Shown here piece after piece: positions 23,401-35,460 of a DNA stretch of 64,000 nucleotides (the first letter of the stretch is position 1; each line of letters begins with the position of its first letter). The notes beneath the pieces are model-generated. The model was given only the letters and a program-made list of their open reading frames with translations. It ran no database searches and was not told the origin of the DNA. The position numbers and the translations under genes were made by a program. The DNA comes from Ilyonectria destructans (Eukaryota; Ascomycota; Sordariomycetes; Hypocreales; Nectriaceae), in the NCBI GenBank assembly GCA_020740775.1, contig JAHEWK010000009.1, positions 2,356,001 through 2,420,000 on the forward strand, written 5' to 3'.

Positions 23401-23682
23401 CACCGCCTCCAGAAAACTAGCCCTGAGAGTGATAAGAACGCCGCCGAGTTGGGTTGGCCGGCAGCTGATGACTGGTTCTTCGCTGCGTCTGACAACGTTT
23501 GGGTGCGGAAACATGAGATTTTTGGCCAAGGCCTAAAGCCCGGAAAGCATCTCCTTCAAATCAAATTGAGGCATGCTAACATGATGCTGGAGAAACTGGT
23601 GGTTGATTGTGGTGCAGTTTTCGACAGTTACATTGGACCACCATCAAGTACTGAGGTAAAGAATGGAGAAAATAATAGTTAA
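20476..23682 (+). CDS. GH115 alpha-glucuronidase
   Basis: Exons are 20476..20912, 20965..21175, 21244..21637, 21686..21840, 21889..21954 and 22003..23682, giving 980 residues; the five introns are 48-68 nt. GH115 marks are GAIFGTYTLSEQIGVSPWYW, RGIFLNDEAPALTGW, ANFMWPAMWPGYPNPGASF, LGMRGEYDKKM, LLFQDDNFG, YYHLEYVG and RQIWVFNVGDLKPLE. A C-terminal beta-rich region carries SAPYPWMKLS. Family members cut 4-O-methyl-glucuronic acid from xylan side chains. The start at 20476 (MFEEEFVQFA) gives no signal peptide, unlike most fungal GH115 enzymes. Either a 5' exon is missed or the enzyme is intracellular or exported another way. All joins keep frame and no stop interrupts. Confidence 0.93.
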
Positions 23683-24158
23683 AATAAGGAGGCGATCGGA
23701 ATTGGAGAGGTTGCCAAGAAACGGGTTTCAAATTCTTCATGTGCCCAAATTCTCCAGTGCAGGATTCCTACGTAAGAAATACGCGTTGTAATGTGCTCAA
23801 TTGTCCCTTTCTAGTGACCTTAGTGATTAGCCATCACTATGGAGAATAAACTTGAGCCCGACAGTGGTTTGAATAAGCCACTTGGCATTTCTGAAGATGC
23901 TGAATATGGAGGATATCTCCAGTTAGATTGCGTTGGAGAAACGAATGGAGAGGGAGCCACACACACGACAATGATAATCGAGAATTAACTCGTGATAAAT
24001 CCAACAGAATCTAATTTATTAAAACTAGTTACTGCACTTTCATTCAATTACAGTCCACCAGGAACCACTCTGCCTGGGAACGTGCAGCATCTACCCCGGC
24101 GCCATTCAAAACTTTCAAACACAAAACTTTAGGGTTCGCTGGAAGGTCGGTGGTCCGA
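23683..24158. other. Short convergent intergenic stretch
   Basis: The stretch lies between two converging genes and presumably carries both terminators. AT-rich at 23980-24050. Nothing else seen. Confidence 0.5.
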
Positions 24159-24764
24159 TCACACGGCCAACAAGAGCACACCGAGACCTCCGATAGCAGC
24201 CAAGACACCGAATTCCGCGTTCTTTCCGGCGCCAGCGGTGGTGACGGGAGGGGGCAAAGGGGTGGTGACGGGAGGGGGCAGAGGGGTGGTGGTGATGGTG
24301 GCGTTGGGCGCAGGAGTCACAGCAGCCTTCGGAGGGCTCGTCGATATGCTGGCTTCTCCGGTAGCCGGCGGCGGAATAACGCTCAAGCTTTCCGTGGCTT
24401 GGCATTCCGAGAGAGAGTGTCCATCCGGGCAGCAGCGGAAGCCATCGATGCAGTAAGTACCGGCGTCACAGTGCCCTACAAACATGGGTTAGCAACTTCA
24501 TATCGCAAAACACTTCGTCAGGTTGGGTGGCTAACATCCGTTCGAGCAGCAAACCTGCTTCATGCCAGGATTGTAGCAGTAAGCTTCACTAAAGCAATTG
24601 ATATATCCATGACCATAAGTTACATCGCAAGCCTGATAATGGAGCTGGCGCTCCACGACTCCCACCGCGGCTCTCTCTAAAGGTAGAAACGCCGGTGACA
24701 TTTCAGCCGACCGAGGGGAGGCGGAGGCTAACCCGACGAAGAGGAGGGCGGATAGAAGCTGCAT
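24159..24764 (-). CDS. Small Cys-rich, GPI-type cell-surface protein
   Basis: Exons on the minus strand are 24764..24536 and 24475..24159 (60-nt intron), giving 181 residues. A signal peptide (MQLLSALLFVGLASA) is followed by a compact domain with ten Cys in patterns such as VCCSNGW, CDAGTYC and FRCCPDG. Then comes a Ser/Thr/Pro stalk with a tandem TTPLPPPV unit. A hydrophobic C-terminus after small residues (AGAGKNAEFG, then GVLAAIGGLGVLLLAV) fits a GPI-anchor signal. The start is the first ATG in frame; earlier codons lack ATG. It is likely a cell-wall or plasma-membrane surface protein of unknown function. The intron donor is GTTAGC, slightly unusual. Confidence 0.85.
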
Positions 24765-27559
24765 CTTGGAGATGGAAGAATGCAAATAGATGGGATGATT
24801 CAGGTTGAACTCCAGTGTAAGGATGAGTGTGTTGTGGGACCAAAACAGACGCGACTCTGAAAAGCTGTGCAGCTTTCTATGCTAGGTACTTATAATCCCC
24901 GATATCATCATGCCTTCGGCTTCTCAGAGCTCCACGCGGCCATTCTAGGTAGGCTGACACTTTTTGGTGATTTCCTCAATACCCGAGAACCTACTGATCA
25001 GCAACAATATGAAGTGGAAAATTAATAGTACCAGAAAGTATTTATCTGACTAAGCAACCACAGTGATGCGTTTATGACTCTCATATGTCTTACTTTTTGA
25101 CTGGAGCAGAGGTAACTCTATGAGAGCCCTCCATGTGCATACTTGCATTGACGTCCTGTTAACGGGCACCACCGTCGAAGTGTCTCGACACTTCCCCGCT
25201 TCCTTGAAGGTTTGCTTAGCATGCGTTAGGGCTCGTATTGATATGGGTGGGCGAAGTTCAGCTCAGCCGCAAATCTTTCAATATGCTATAACATGCTATT
25301 TCTCCCGCTTCTCTGGGTCTCCGAAATCAGCATGCTAGGGCTGGGCCGAAACCGTAACCCATAAAAAGTGGAGGCTAGACTGGGATGATGGATCGGTTCC
25401 ATAGAGACTATCAAGAGTAGCAGCAGTGATTTTCTCAGTCGAAACGTTATTGCCATGTTGAGGCTGACAGCACCAAGGCAATTCATTACCTTAGGACTGC
25501 AGACCCGCAATATGGTACGACGCAACCGGGTCCTTTTGTTTATGGAATTCCGCTTGGTTATTGCTACTTTGTCACTTGCATTTTATTATGCTACGTGGTC
25601 CACACTGCCCAGATCTTTCCCTTCCGATTGGATTCAGTGAGCATCTTGGCTGGTTGAGTCTCACCGAGTTGGCACACCATGGCAGGGTAAAGTGGAGATC
25701 CTTCAGCCCCAGAAACGATGCTACGGGCCATATCTAGCCTCTCTTGTCAGCCTGGTTTTCTGATTCCTGGTCTGATCTGGAGTCCGAGTCGCTTATTATC
25801 CGAAGGCGTTAGAGATTAGAACGCATTTGTCCAGATGTGGTTACTGGCTTGTATGGCTATATAAAGTTCCATAGCAGTCTCCTCGTGTTCCTGGCTCATC
25901 GATGGTTGTTGCCCCTAATTCCGAAATGAGGGGCTACAAATACACACGGAACAAATCAGGCCCGTCTGACATGTTAATGACCTTCATTGGAGGGAAAAGC
26001 TAGATGCCATTCAGCCATCATGTACCATTTCTTCCGATACGAGATTTGATGCATTCCTATAATTTGGTGAATATGGAAAAGAAGGGTGTGCCACCTTCTT
26101 GGTCGGGCCGCAATTGCGCATTTGACAATGCTTCCCAGGCATCTTCAATGGAGTCCCGGAGATAACCAACATAGCTTTGGACCATTCAAAATCGTTACGG
26201 GATTTCACTGGAAGGGTTGGCCTGGCCAGCATCTCCGGCGTACTATCTCGCAGTCATTGTGGTTAACATCAGATGGACAGCCATTTTGGTGTTGCAATGT
26301 GGGACCCGAGGAGACTCTGTTAAGACTGAAACAAGGAGGACACAGAAATCACATGCAAACCTGTTTTCTGGGCGTTATACGAGAATTTGTGCTTGAAAGC
26401 GTCCCCAGTGAAGCTGCTAGTGCATGTTGGCAAGCAGCACAATACCCATCAGAGACTAGGCTTGGGACGAGACTAAGAAATAGACTTTGCCTACGAGAAA
26501 TGGACTTTGCCTATAGGAGCGGGACGGTTAAACGCCCATCTTTGAAATTGGAGGAGACTAGAAATCCCTTTATTTGAGGAGATAATTGATGCAGCAATAA
26601 CCAGCTAATCTGGCGAGGGTTCGAGTACCAATGGAGCAAAGGGTCAACGTCTCCAATCGCCTTTCAGTCACAACGGCAATCAAGCCCACCAAGTCCAATA
26701 CCATTCCCAGAGCTAAGCTGCCAAGGGTGCAAGAACTCTAAGCTGAGCGGCTGATCTGCACTCCCCGCCTGACTGCCATGAGACATGGAATTGATAGCGC
26801 CACAGAAACGTAATCCGCCTCATGTAGTGGCCTGCAAAGTCAAGGTTAAAGACCATCTCGGGTACCGAAAAGATGGCGGTGCCTCGTCTCGCAAAGGTCG
26901 GTGAGCGCGAGTGTGCTATTTGCGTTGCGAAGGAGCGGGAGGGGTAGCGGTTTACAATTTACGACGTTTGGGACACGAGGGCTCTGCATGGACAATTTCC
27001 GGGTATGCTGCGTCATCAAAAGGCCCCGAAATAGGGCCTTAAATAAAGATCCCGTCGGAGCATCTCCTCCATAGGTCTCGAGTGTCTGGTAGGGTTGCAT
27101 TCGGGGCGGTTCAGCTTCAGCCACTTTTAGGGCTGAACTGGACGGCCAGGGGTCAACCCGACAATAAATGCTGCGATTTGCCGCGAGCCAAAGTTAAAAC
27201 TCAAGAATATGCAGCTGCCGACGATTTTATGACGGCATGCAGACGTCACTGCCGAAGGGTCGACGCGTCTCCGATATATTCAGGATTAGAGAGTCTGTCA
27301 AAATATCCCCTTCTCGAGACATGAAGCTCTCGCCCAGCTCGTCGCATCCGCAAATGGGCTCCCCAGGACTGAGAGGTTCGGCGGGTTCTGGTAGCCATCC
27401 TTGGTGGCGCTATACATCGAGCGAGGCGCACTGTCTCGCCAGTCTGAAATTCAAGGGCAGTCGAGGCGTTTACAGACACAAAGATCAACAGATATCACTA
27501 CGCCATTTGATCACTCGACGAGCCCATCAAAGCAACGCGTAACTGTCAAGATGGGTCCT
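24765..27559. other. 2.8-kb gene-poor stretch
   Basis: No protein family is recognised. The left end holds a TATAA-like word (minus strand, about 24890) that may serve the GPI-type gene. A plus-strand frame at 26086..26577 (163 codons) lacks motifs. The word GGGTTCGAGTACC at about 26616 resembles a B box but no tRNA folds around it. Confidence 0.5.
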
Positions 27560-28280
27560 TTAAGGCCGTATCTGATAGAAATGGGTATGAATCCTTAAGT
27601 CTTGTTCTTGAATATGCTCCAGACGCGCTGCTCTAGGCATAGTCCTCTCTAGCTCGGGGACAACAATCGGTTCTCTCCCACTTTTAATTACATCATCCAA
27701 CATCTCAAGGCTATCCTGGCCCCAAAATGGCTCGTTTCCGTATGTGTAAATCGGGGCACTAAATAAGTGCCTGGACACAGCTTCTTCAGTTGATACAGCC
27801 TCCTTTTTCGCCATACCCTCCTCGTGTATGGCTCTCTCGAGGAACCTGCTGCCTTCGAGTCCGCGCGCATTTGCTACAGCAACTATGACAACCGAATTTG
27901 TTGGCCCGAACCGTCTCCAGGCCTCTCCTGGCGAATTCATGCACAGCTTCATTGTCGTGACCCAACTCTTCAATAGCCGCAAGGAATACCCTATGCGCAA
28001 GCGATGGGTCGGCAGGGTAAAATTTGGGAAGTTGTACAATGGGTAAGTTGCGTACCCTTCGCCATCGTTCCATCTCGAGCAAGCGGTAGGCTTGTCGCTG
28101 GGGCGAGCGTTCCTTTACGGGTAGACCACCCGGGATTGAGAAGATGTGCATCAAATCCACAGGTTTGTAAATGATCTTCGCATTATGTTACTACGCTAGG
28201 AGCTGAAGGTACCGGCTGCCGATGTAGGACCATAGCGAGATGAAGGGGAAATAGTATTCGATTACCGGGCGGTCAACCAT
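27560..28280 (-). pseudogene. Broken 2-hydroxychromene-2-carboxylate isomerase (GST-kappa/DsbA-like)
   Basis: The minus strand from the ATG at 28280 reads MVDRPVIEYYFPFISLWSYIGSR. It is then followed by NAKIIYKPVDLMHIFSIPGG, FYPADPSLAHR and, in another frame, FSAPIYTYGNEPFWGQDSLE. These are marks of the fungal HCCA isomerase/GST-kappa family, glutathione-dependent enzymes of aromatic catabolism. Two adjacent in-frame stops, TAG TAA, sit at 28193..28188, where CAG CAA would fit. Around 27900 the frame shifts with loss of a few conserved codons, between the LETVRAN and SVVIVAVANARG segments. No splice signals rescue either lesion. I call a pseudogene with good confidence in the family. Confidence 0.8.
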
Positions 28281-29371
28281 TTCGAAAGTAAGAATCAGTG
28301 GCCTTTAGATTGGGAGGGGAATAAAAGGCCAGTATTTCGGCGTTGGCAAGGAATAAAATAAATTGACTGTGTTGCACTTTGTACAACCAAGTCATAAACT
28401 GTTTGTCCCCCGTCACTACTATTGCCTGAGATGTATAAATGATGCCCCGTAAATTACGTGCTTACGCCAAGCATGGACATAAGTACGTGATTACCGAAGA
28501 GAACAGGCCGGTCATCTCCCCTTTGGTGGTGTAGAAGTCGCCATTCTTGGCACACCACCGGCATCGATGCCCGATCACAGACTACGGCCGAGAAGTAAAT
28601 GCAGTACTTTTGATTGGAGATGGGTTGATTCATTCAAAATGGTTCTCTAAACTCCTCAGACTAACGTCCGACTTGTGGCACACGGAGATGGCTAACGACG
28701 AACATAAACATGCTAATGGCATGACCTTGATATTCAACCAGGCTTCATCATGTTGTACGCAACGCATTACCGCTTGCATGAATACAAAGTAATCCTTTAA
28801 CAAGGTTTAACACCGCCTTTTAATTACATCTTGTGGTAAAGGGAGCCTAATTGGATGATGCAATATAGAAAATGGTAGTCATTACTCGCTTGTTTCAACA
28901 GGAGCTCTTTCGTTTCCCTCCGTAGTCTGGCTTCCGTCGCTTCCTTCTCCCACCATTCGATTCGAGTATTAACAAACTGCCAAAATACATCGGCCCATTT
29001 TAGATCGTATTTAAGCAACGCCCTGCCGATTGTCCTGGAACCGGGCAGCTGCATATACCATGTAAACACCTCGCTGTTGAATTGTGTATCTCATAGAAAA
29101 GCAATTAATTGATAGGTCAAGAGGTGATGCATAATTCATCGTCGGCCACGGAGTAGAAATAAAGTGAACACTGGACTGAAATACAAAGTCGTTGTCGCAT
29201 TTAAAGTCTTTTATCTGCCCAAGTACACCGTTCACCTATATTGAACGCAAATTGCTGAGTGCCATCTTGGCATAGCCTACCCTGAAACTACCTCAAGAAG
29301 TATGTGTCTACTGTGGTACGCTGAGGAATACATAGTTAGCAAAACAGTCTCAAGTGCCTTGTCAGTGCGAA
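28281..29371. other. Intergenic; one unrecognised protein-like fragment
   Basis: The minus strand at 28824..29235 has two adjacent frames with gene-like composition (for example GRALLKYDLKWADVFWQF), but no family is recognised and the frames do not join cleanly. They may be another decayed gene. The remainder shows nothing. Confidence 0.4.
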
Positions 29372-30556
29372 TTACCTTATGCTGGTCCACTGCATATATC
29401 GGCCGTTCATAAAGATGAACGAACTACCAGTCGTCGTACTGTAAAGGAGCGAGCCTGTGCAAGGGGTATCGAAGCAAGTGGTGGTGGTGGTTGCCTGGAC
29501 GAAGATGCAGCTTGAGGATGTAAATGCACTGCCAGCACATCCGTCCTTTGCGAGACAAGCTTCACAGCAGGCACGGGCGCTGGTGGCGCCCGCTGAGTTC
29601 ACACTAAATGAGAAGTTGGGGAAGCCATTGGTGAAATAGCCCACGTTGTTGATGCTGTCAGCGTAGTTTCTGTCGCCTTCGCAGATGGCGTTTACGGTTG
29701 GTCCAGGCAAGGAAACTGTGTTGGTCGTCGTTGTCGTTACGGTGAGAGTTGTGCTGGGGGTAGATGTAGCCTCAATTGTAGACGTAGTCGTCGATGTGGT
29801 GACAACTGTTACATCGGGCGGGATGATTGTGCTGGTACTTTCGACTGTCTTGGTCTTTGTGGTTGTCTTGATCACAGGAGCGGCAGTCGTGGTTTTGGCA
29901 GGCTTCGTCTTGGTGATGACGATGGTTTTGGGGGTGGAAATGACGACGACGCAGTTCACCTTGTTGGGATACTTCTTGACAGGTTTGGAAGGACAAATAC
30001 CAGCACCCTTTGCACGGCCAGCAAGTAGCGAGCCAGAGCCGGCCTGGCGCTCATAGAGCTCTTTGGCTTCAGCGTCGCGCCTAAGAGGCTGAACGGCTGT
30101 ATCATCTGGACTGCCCCTAAGCGTACCGCCCGGAAGCGTGTCTTTAATCGGCTGGAAAGCGCCCGGTGCTGCAACTGTTGACGTTGATGTGACAGTAGTG
30201 GCATCAGTCTGGGTGGTAGTTTCGAGGAAGGTCGTCGTGGCCAAGGTGATAGTGGAGGTTTCATACTCGGTGTCCATAACTTCGACCGTGTCCACTCCCG
30301 GGTCTGCTGAGGTAGTGACGGTGACGATGACAGTAGTGGTTGCAGTCCGAGTGATGGGATTTGGGGTGCGGGTTACAGTGGGCTGTACACATTTGGTGCT
30401 GCGAACCGTGACGGTATTTCGCTTTGTGGAGGAGACAGTGGGGACTGGTTTGATCGACTTTGTGCCGAAAGCAGTCTGGCAGGACTTGGTTGTGTAAGGC
30501 TTGCTAGCAGCGGCAAAGCCCACAGTGGATGCCAGGATAAGTGTTTTGAGATGCAT
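29372..30556 (-). CDS. Secreted Thr/Ser-rich cell-wall protein with PAN/apple-like C-terminus
   Basis: A single exon of 394 residues starts at the ATG at 30556, which opens a signal peptide (MHLKTLILASTVGFAAA). The preceding codons are also open but bury it. Residues about 40-135 and 215-305 are Thr/Ser/Val-rich, suited to heavy O-glycosylation. The C-terminus holds a Cys-rich module (NYADSINNVGYFTNGF, ACCEACLAKDGCAGSAF, SSCIF) resembling PAN/apple or related carbohydrate- or protein-binding folds. Kex2-type LRRDAEAK and YERQAG sites occur near residues 160-170. A surface adhesin or matrix role is inferred. The opposite strand has long frames that are shadows of the Thr codons. Confidence 0.82.
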   Translation of the reverse strand: MHLKTLILASTVGFAAASKPYTTKSCQTAFGTKSIKPVPTVSSTKRNTVTVRSTKCVQPTVTRTPNPITRTATTTVIVTVTTSADPGVDTVEVMDTEYETSTITLATTTFLETTTQTDATTVTSTSTVAAPGAFQPIKDTLPGGTLRGSPDDTAVQPLRRDAEAKELYERQAGSGSLLAGRAKGAGICPSKPVKKYPNKVNCVVVISTPKTIVITKTKPAKTTTAAPVIKTTTKTKTVESTSTIIPPDVTVVTTSTTTSTIEATSTPSTTLTVTTTTTNTVSLPGPTVNAICEGDRNYADSINNVGYFTNGFPNFSFSVNSAGATSARACCEACLAKDGCAGSAFTSSSCIFVQATTTTTCFDTPCTGSLLYSTTTGSSFIFMNGRYMQWTSIR

Positions 30557-32255
30557 CGTGATCTTCGCGCAGCTACAGAGACCTGAAATGGAATGAAGAG
30601 AGGTGAAAAAGAAGCTGCCTGGTGAAAGCTCAGACAGCAGAAAAGAGAGGGTCGAATCGGGTTTTGTACACCACATTCCGTCGATTTCCAATAAATCGTT
30701 AGTTGATGCTATATTCGTGCTGAATCAATAGTCTCTTCGGAGCTGAACTCGACAACTAGCAGAGTCATTGAATCGCCCGCTTTTTCCGGCCAAGTACTGC
30801 CAATCAACCAATGACCTGGGCCGTCTCAATGACCCCTTGCCCACAGTAATCCCAATGGGTTCTCTGCCCTGTCACAACGATGCCAGCGGTGTGGTAGAGG
30901 CCGATTCGACGTAGATCTAGGCCTTCTTAGACGAGCTGAACCGCCAAGCCGATCAAGGTGATGCTGAGGTAACTCCTAGAACGGAGTAATTTTACCACTG
31001 TCGGGTATCCATCCTGCCAGTCACAGTCGAGTCTTCACACATCCCATGTGATTTTTGTGTGCTCCTTGGTCGGTTGGGTCGTATCCAACCCCGGTGTTCT
31101 CCATTCAATTGCATCTGACCTGAGGTAGCATTGTCGCTTAATTAACTTCTTAAGGCAGCTCAGCTCCGTTGGTGCGGACTGAATTCTCAAAATGGAGACG
31201 TGACAAGGATTATTTTTGGAGTCTAGCCAGCTGGCGCCAACGTCTTTCCCAACGTGGATGTCCCAACAGCTCCCCCGTTGTCTAGCTGGTCCCTGTAATG
31301 GGCCACACGAGACACATTTACGGGGTACTCCGTACTGCGCTAGTGACATCCTACATCAATAGTGTCGGAATTTTTTATGTATTTTCTTCTTCTTGCAACT
31401 GGGAGACTCGGAAGTAGTGCCGCCCCCCCGTCAACGGAGTCGACTATTCTTCCACGACGATGTGAAGGAGGATGGGACGGCAGGCGGTGGATGCACAATT
31501 CTACAACCCACGGGCTTACTCCGTCTGGCTGCTCAGCCTTCCGAGATTGCTTGCATATTGTGGTCGATTCGTGACCAAGCCTTTGAGGCAGTGACAGCGA
31601 AGTCTCGGAAATGAATCGGGTCTGACCGGAGCTAGTTTTAAGTTGGCCAATAAGTGGTGATCGATGACAATGCTGATCCATGTTTCTCCACAGTGGCGAT
31701 CAAGTTCTGAATCGCGGGGATTGAAGGGAGGCAGATGAGCTGACTTTGAAACTAAACAGCCCAACCTCGTATATCGCAAGGTGAAAGTTGAAAACAAACA
31801 AGGCCCAGGACGTGAAATAAAACCATCTGCTAACACAAAGAGAGAGCCGGTCTGGTGCTGCACTAGATACGTGCGTTGAGGAAGAAGTCGACCCTTGAAG
31901 CCTTGATACAAACACCAAGGACAGGTATCTTGGGACTAAAAGTGGACAGGAAATACACAAATAGGATCACTGAGTGATACATTCGACTGATAAGAAGCCC
32001 GATAACCTTCTTGAAATTGAGTTGTGATGTGTTGATGGGCACCTACGTGATCGTCATGCATACGCCGAGAAAGACAGTGTCTCGTCACTAAATCAACGTA
32101 CGTCATTTCACTCCAAGGACCGAAGACGGAGTATGACCGTGAATACAAGTCACGTAAAAAAGCTCATTTCAAGCTGCATGGATGTGCTAACTAGTTCAGC
32201 CAAAGACACACCAGAGTTCAGACACTGCCCCGAAACTACGGGAAAACAATGGTTC
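30557..32255. other. Intergenic, no gene recognised
   Basis: The left part is the promoter of the PAN-like gene. Words ending in ACTCCGTA and ACGGAGTA occur near 30973 and 31328. Overlapping short frames on both strands (31035-32148) lack family marks and look like chance. Confidence 0.55.
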
Positions 32256-32820
32256 TTAACATTGGCGACGTGAAATTCCCATGAACAAGTCGCCCTGGTT
32301 TGAGCTGAAATACTCTTCGGTTACTAATTGAAACCTATCTTCAACCTGAGTGTCAAAGAACTTCACCAGCGTAGCAATAATCACTAGCTGCTCGAAGTAT
32401 GCAATGTTGCGGCCAATACATGCTCTTGGGCCAGTGCTAAACGGCAGATGGCACTTCATCATTCGTTCTTTTTTGTCCCGGTCGTCTGTCATCCATCGGG
32501 CAGGGTTGTACTGTGAGGCATTCCTAAAGACGTTCTCGTCTCTGAGAAGTGAGTAGGTCGCCACCAAGACAGTCTCATATGTCGGGACCTGGTTTCCGGG
32601 AAAGGCATCGTCCAATTCGCGGCGGAGCATCTTGAGACACTCAGGATGAGTGTAGAGGAGGTATAGAGCACTGGTCAGAGCTGCAGCGGTAGTCTCTGTC
32701 CCCGCATTCATCAAGGCCGCGCATTCGGCCGCAATCTGTCCGACGCGGAGGTTCAAGTCTTGACCTTTGCTGTTTCGGAGTAGTTTCTGGAACTTAGACA
32801 ACACCCAGACGGCCAAGGGT
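32256..32820 (-). pseudogene. Cytochrome P450 C-terminal remnant
   Basis: The minus strand encodes a P450 C-terminal half: an I-helix AECAALMNAGTETTAAAL, LLYTHPECLKMLRREL, SLLRDENVF, PARWM and the heme loop PFSTGPRACIGRN with its Cys. Between PTYETVL and VATYSLL, about 45-50 residues that should hold the K-helix ExxR motif are absent in frame, so the product could not fold as an active P450. There is no ATG ahead of the segment; plausible coding continues weakly upstream to about 32940. Helix A-H regions are lost. It resembles fungal benzoate-hydroxylase or trichothecene-type P450s, but the substrate cannot be assigned. Confidence 0.85.
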
Positions 32821-33222
32821 AATAAAGAGGAAACTAAGGCTGAGATTGTAAAAGGCGTGAAAATAAAGTACTATAACTGAGCAATAGCTCGCATTAGTTG
32901 GAGCTGGACAAAGACTCTTTCCTTGCTATTCATGACCTGGGGTTTGTTAGTTGCGTAGACCAGCGCAATAAACTGTTCCTAGGTCGTTCAGCCAGTCAGG
33001 TGGCAACATCGTCTGCTAATTTGTAATGATGAGACGTTTGGCCTCTGATTTCTAAGCTAGATTGAAATGAAGTTTAACAAGTAATTGTGCTGATCTTGAT
33101 TGAACTCCAGACGCCGTCAACTCCAAATGCCACAATGCCAACATGGCTCCTCCTACTCCCAAACACTACCAGTCCCTCCATCCTGTAATCATCCTATCGT
33201 AGATGTCTGACATGCTATTCCT
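32821..33222. other. Short intergenic, likely P450 decay
   Basis: The 32821-32940 part may continue the decayed P450 in a disrupted form. The remainder shows nothing. Confidence 0.4.
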
Positions 33223-34521
33223 TCATTGAGCCTCATATCCCTTCCACCCAGCATCTAATTCCGCGTGCATCATTCTGTTATCATCGCGCACGCTCCCAAG
33301 GGCAGCTTCTCGTTGAGCTAACGACTCAGGAGAAAGCGGGCTTACTCCCGAGTGGGCTTCCGACTTCAAACTATCGTTGTCTGCTGGCACTTCGTGGGCT
33401 ATCGTGGCGCCGGGATAGTACCCAGCCTTTCCAGCTATGACGGTGGTATGTGTATAGGGACCGCTCATGGTAGTGCTGTGGCCATTGAAACCACGGTCAG
33501 GGTTGCCGTCAAGCTCTCCAATTGGCTTCTGAGGCCGTCGTTGCAGACGCCGACGACGCAGCCAGAACGCGACAAAGAGAATAGCTGGAATTCCCACCAG
33601 GCAGGCAACGACAATTCCAGCAACAGTACCACCAGGAACACTGCTCGACTCTCCTGAAGAGGCAGCCTGGGATTCAGTCTCCGACGGAGTTTCGGATGAG
33701 GTAGTCTGCAAAAAGAAGACGTCAGCAACTTTATACACAACTTGGAATGCGCCCAGCTCTGCGGTCGCTGCATTCGTGTACTTACAGTCTTCGATGTGGT
33801 CGTCACCATCGTAGTCGCCATGGTAGTCTAGAATCGGTCAGCTTCAATGTATCATAATTTGAGAAATCTCTCATTGGCGACGACTTACGCTAACCGGGAG
33901 TAAATCGAGAGCAAATCCATCAATGACATGGCCGTACGCCTGATCAGCCGAAGATTGTGCGATCCACTCGACCGTTCCCGTAACATCCTCATTATCGTAA
34001 GCCGTGACCGTCGTTGTCTGTCCGGCTTTGAAATTGCTGTAGCAAGTACCTCCATATGCCGGCCGGTTGGAGTCAGATGTGACAGAGGGCGGTGCGAGGA
34101 GGTAGCCACTTGCGCAGCAAGCAATATAGCCGCTCGTGAATTCCTTCGCCGTATGCCACCCTTTGGGACATACCAACGGGCTCATAAGAGGTGCGATCGA
34201 ACTCGACTCGTTTGCGATGCTGGTGTATCCCTTCATAAATTGAGAGGGGTAGCAATCGGTGCTTTGGTTCCCGGCCACGGGTTGAGGTTCGTTAACCCAT
34301 AGCTCGTAGCCTGGCGACGCGAGTTGCGAAAGACGAGCTTCGGTACATGTTGCTGGCGGCGTAAATGTGGTTGTGAGGGGTACCACGCCAACAGTGAGTA
34401 TAAGTATAGATTGCGTGACTTTCGCGGCCTCTGTGGAGCTTGCAGCCTCGTCGGTGTTTGTCGTCTCGGCCGAAATGCTCACGGCTAGCGCCAGCAATGA
34501 AAGCAAGGCTAGGCAGCGCAT
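33223..34521 (-). CDS. Single-pass membrane protein with Ser/Thr-rich ectodomain
   Basis: Exons on the minus strand are 34521..33889, 33827..33786 and 33705..33223, giving 385 residues. The signal peptide is MRCLALLSLLALAVSISAE. An ectodomain of about 200 residues has Cys pairs (CTEARL, TDCYPSQF, CPKGWH, YIACCASG, GGTCYSNF). A short Thr/Ser-rich linker, partly coded by a 42-nt exon, leads to a transmembrane helix (TVAGIVVACLVGIPAILFVAFWL). The stop-transfer RRRR is followed by a polar tail of about 110 residues. The layout resembles wall-stress sensor-like fungal proteins of unknown function. Introns are 61 and 80 nt, both phase 0, so skipping the mini-exon would stay in frame. Confidence 0.8.
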
Positions 34522-35460
34522 ATTTGTGGCTTGGGGAATGTACACCCAAGGAAGATACTAAGGATATATAAAATCTGAATGATAAAAATACTAAAGGTTC
34601 AAAACAAAGAGGGAGGGTACTGGTAGTTATCAAGCGCGGGGACGCTTGACATCTGAGACAGGGGAGAAGTGGCTGCGCGTAAAGCCTACATTTCATTTGG
34701 CGAGAGTTTCGTTACATAAGTGTTTCCTTGATCAACCGCCTTATCACTTTTCCACACGTGCGAATAGTCGATCCTGGTAGTATTTCGAAGGATCGTGAAG
34801 GATTCAGAGAGTGGGGCTCGATGGTTTCATTTCAACACCCCAGAACTCCGGAATCCACTACACTGAGTACTGTCGCTCACTGTATTATCGCTCAGTGACT
34901 TTAGGTACGGTCGAAGAACTGCGCAACAATTTCAGGCTCATCACTGCGCTGAGATAATTGTAATATTTGAAGCGTACTTTTGCTAGTATTGAATGGATCA
35001 TGGTAATAACGGTCCCTACGTAGGATTCGGAAAGTGGATCTCAATTACCCCTTGCATACAGGGACAAGAGTTTGAGCTCCCCTTCTAGTCTAGTCACTGT
35101 CTGGGACTCCCCTACACGGTTTGTAATTTTATTGCCGTGCCACTTCTTAATGGTCAAGATACGCGGTTGTTACATCAGACAATTCTGGTACGCGCCCAAA
35201 ACGATGCTACATGCACCTGGTTAAAAGCCTCCAATGAGCTGATTGATCTCGCGGGTAGCCTGATTGCAGCTCGAGAACCGGTTTTCCAGCACATATTCAT
35301 CATATGTTGAAGGTGGCCTTCCTGCTCACGCGTTGTGAAGTGGCAGCACCGGTCATGATAGTCCGTTGAGTGTATGGCGCGGATGCTTCACAGATAGTAT
35401 GAATAAATGTTCGGTTCTTGTACTCGTCAATCCACCCCTGTGTCTCAACCTTCCTTAATC
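34522..35460. other. Intergenic, nothing recognised
   Basis: Divergent/tandem spacer upstream of the membrane protein. It contains a short GTATTATCGCTCAGTGAC-like region and AT-rich patches. No gene seen. Confidence 0.5.

Noticed and set aside
26086..26577. 163-codon plus-strand frame
   Set aside because: No family marks, no repeat or splice logic; similar lengths occur by chance in gene-poor DNA here.
29685..30497. Plus-strand Val-rich frames
   Set aside because: They are antisense to Thr/Ser codons of the PAN-like protein.
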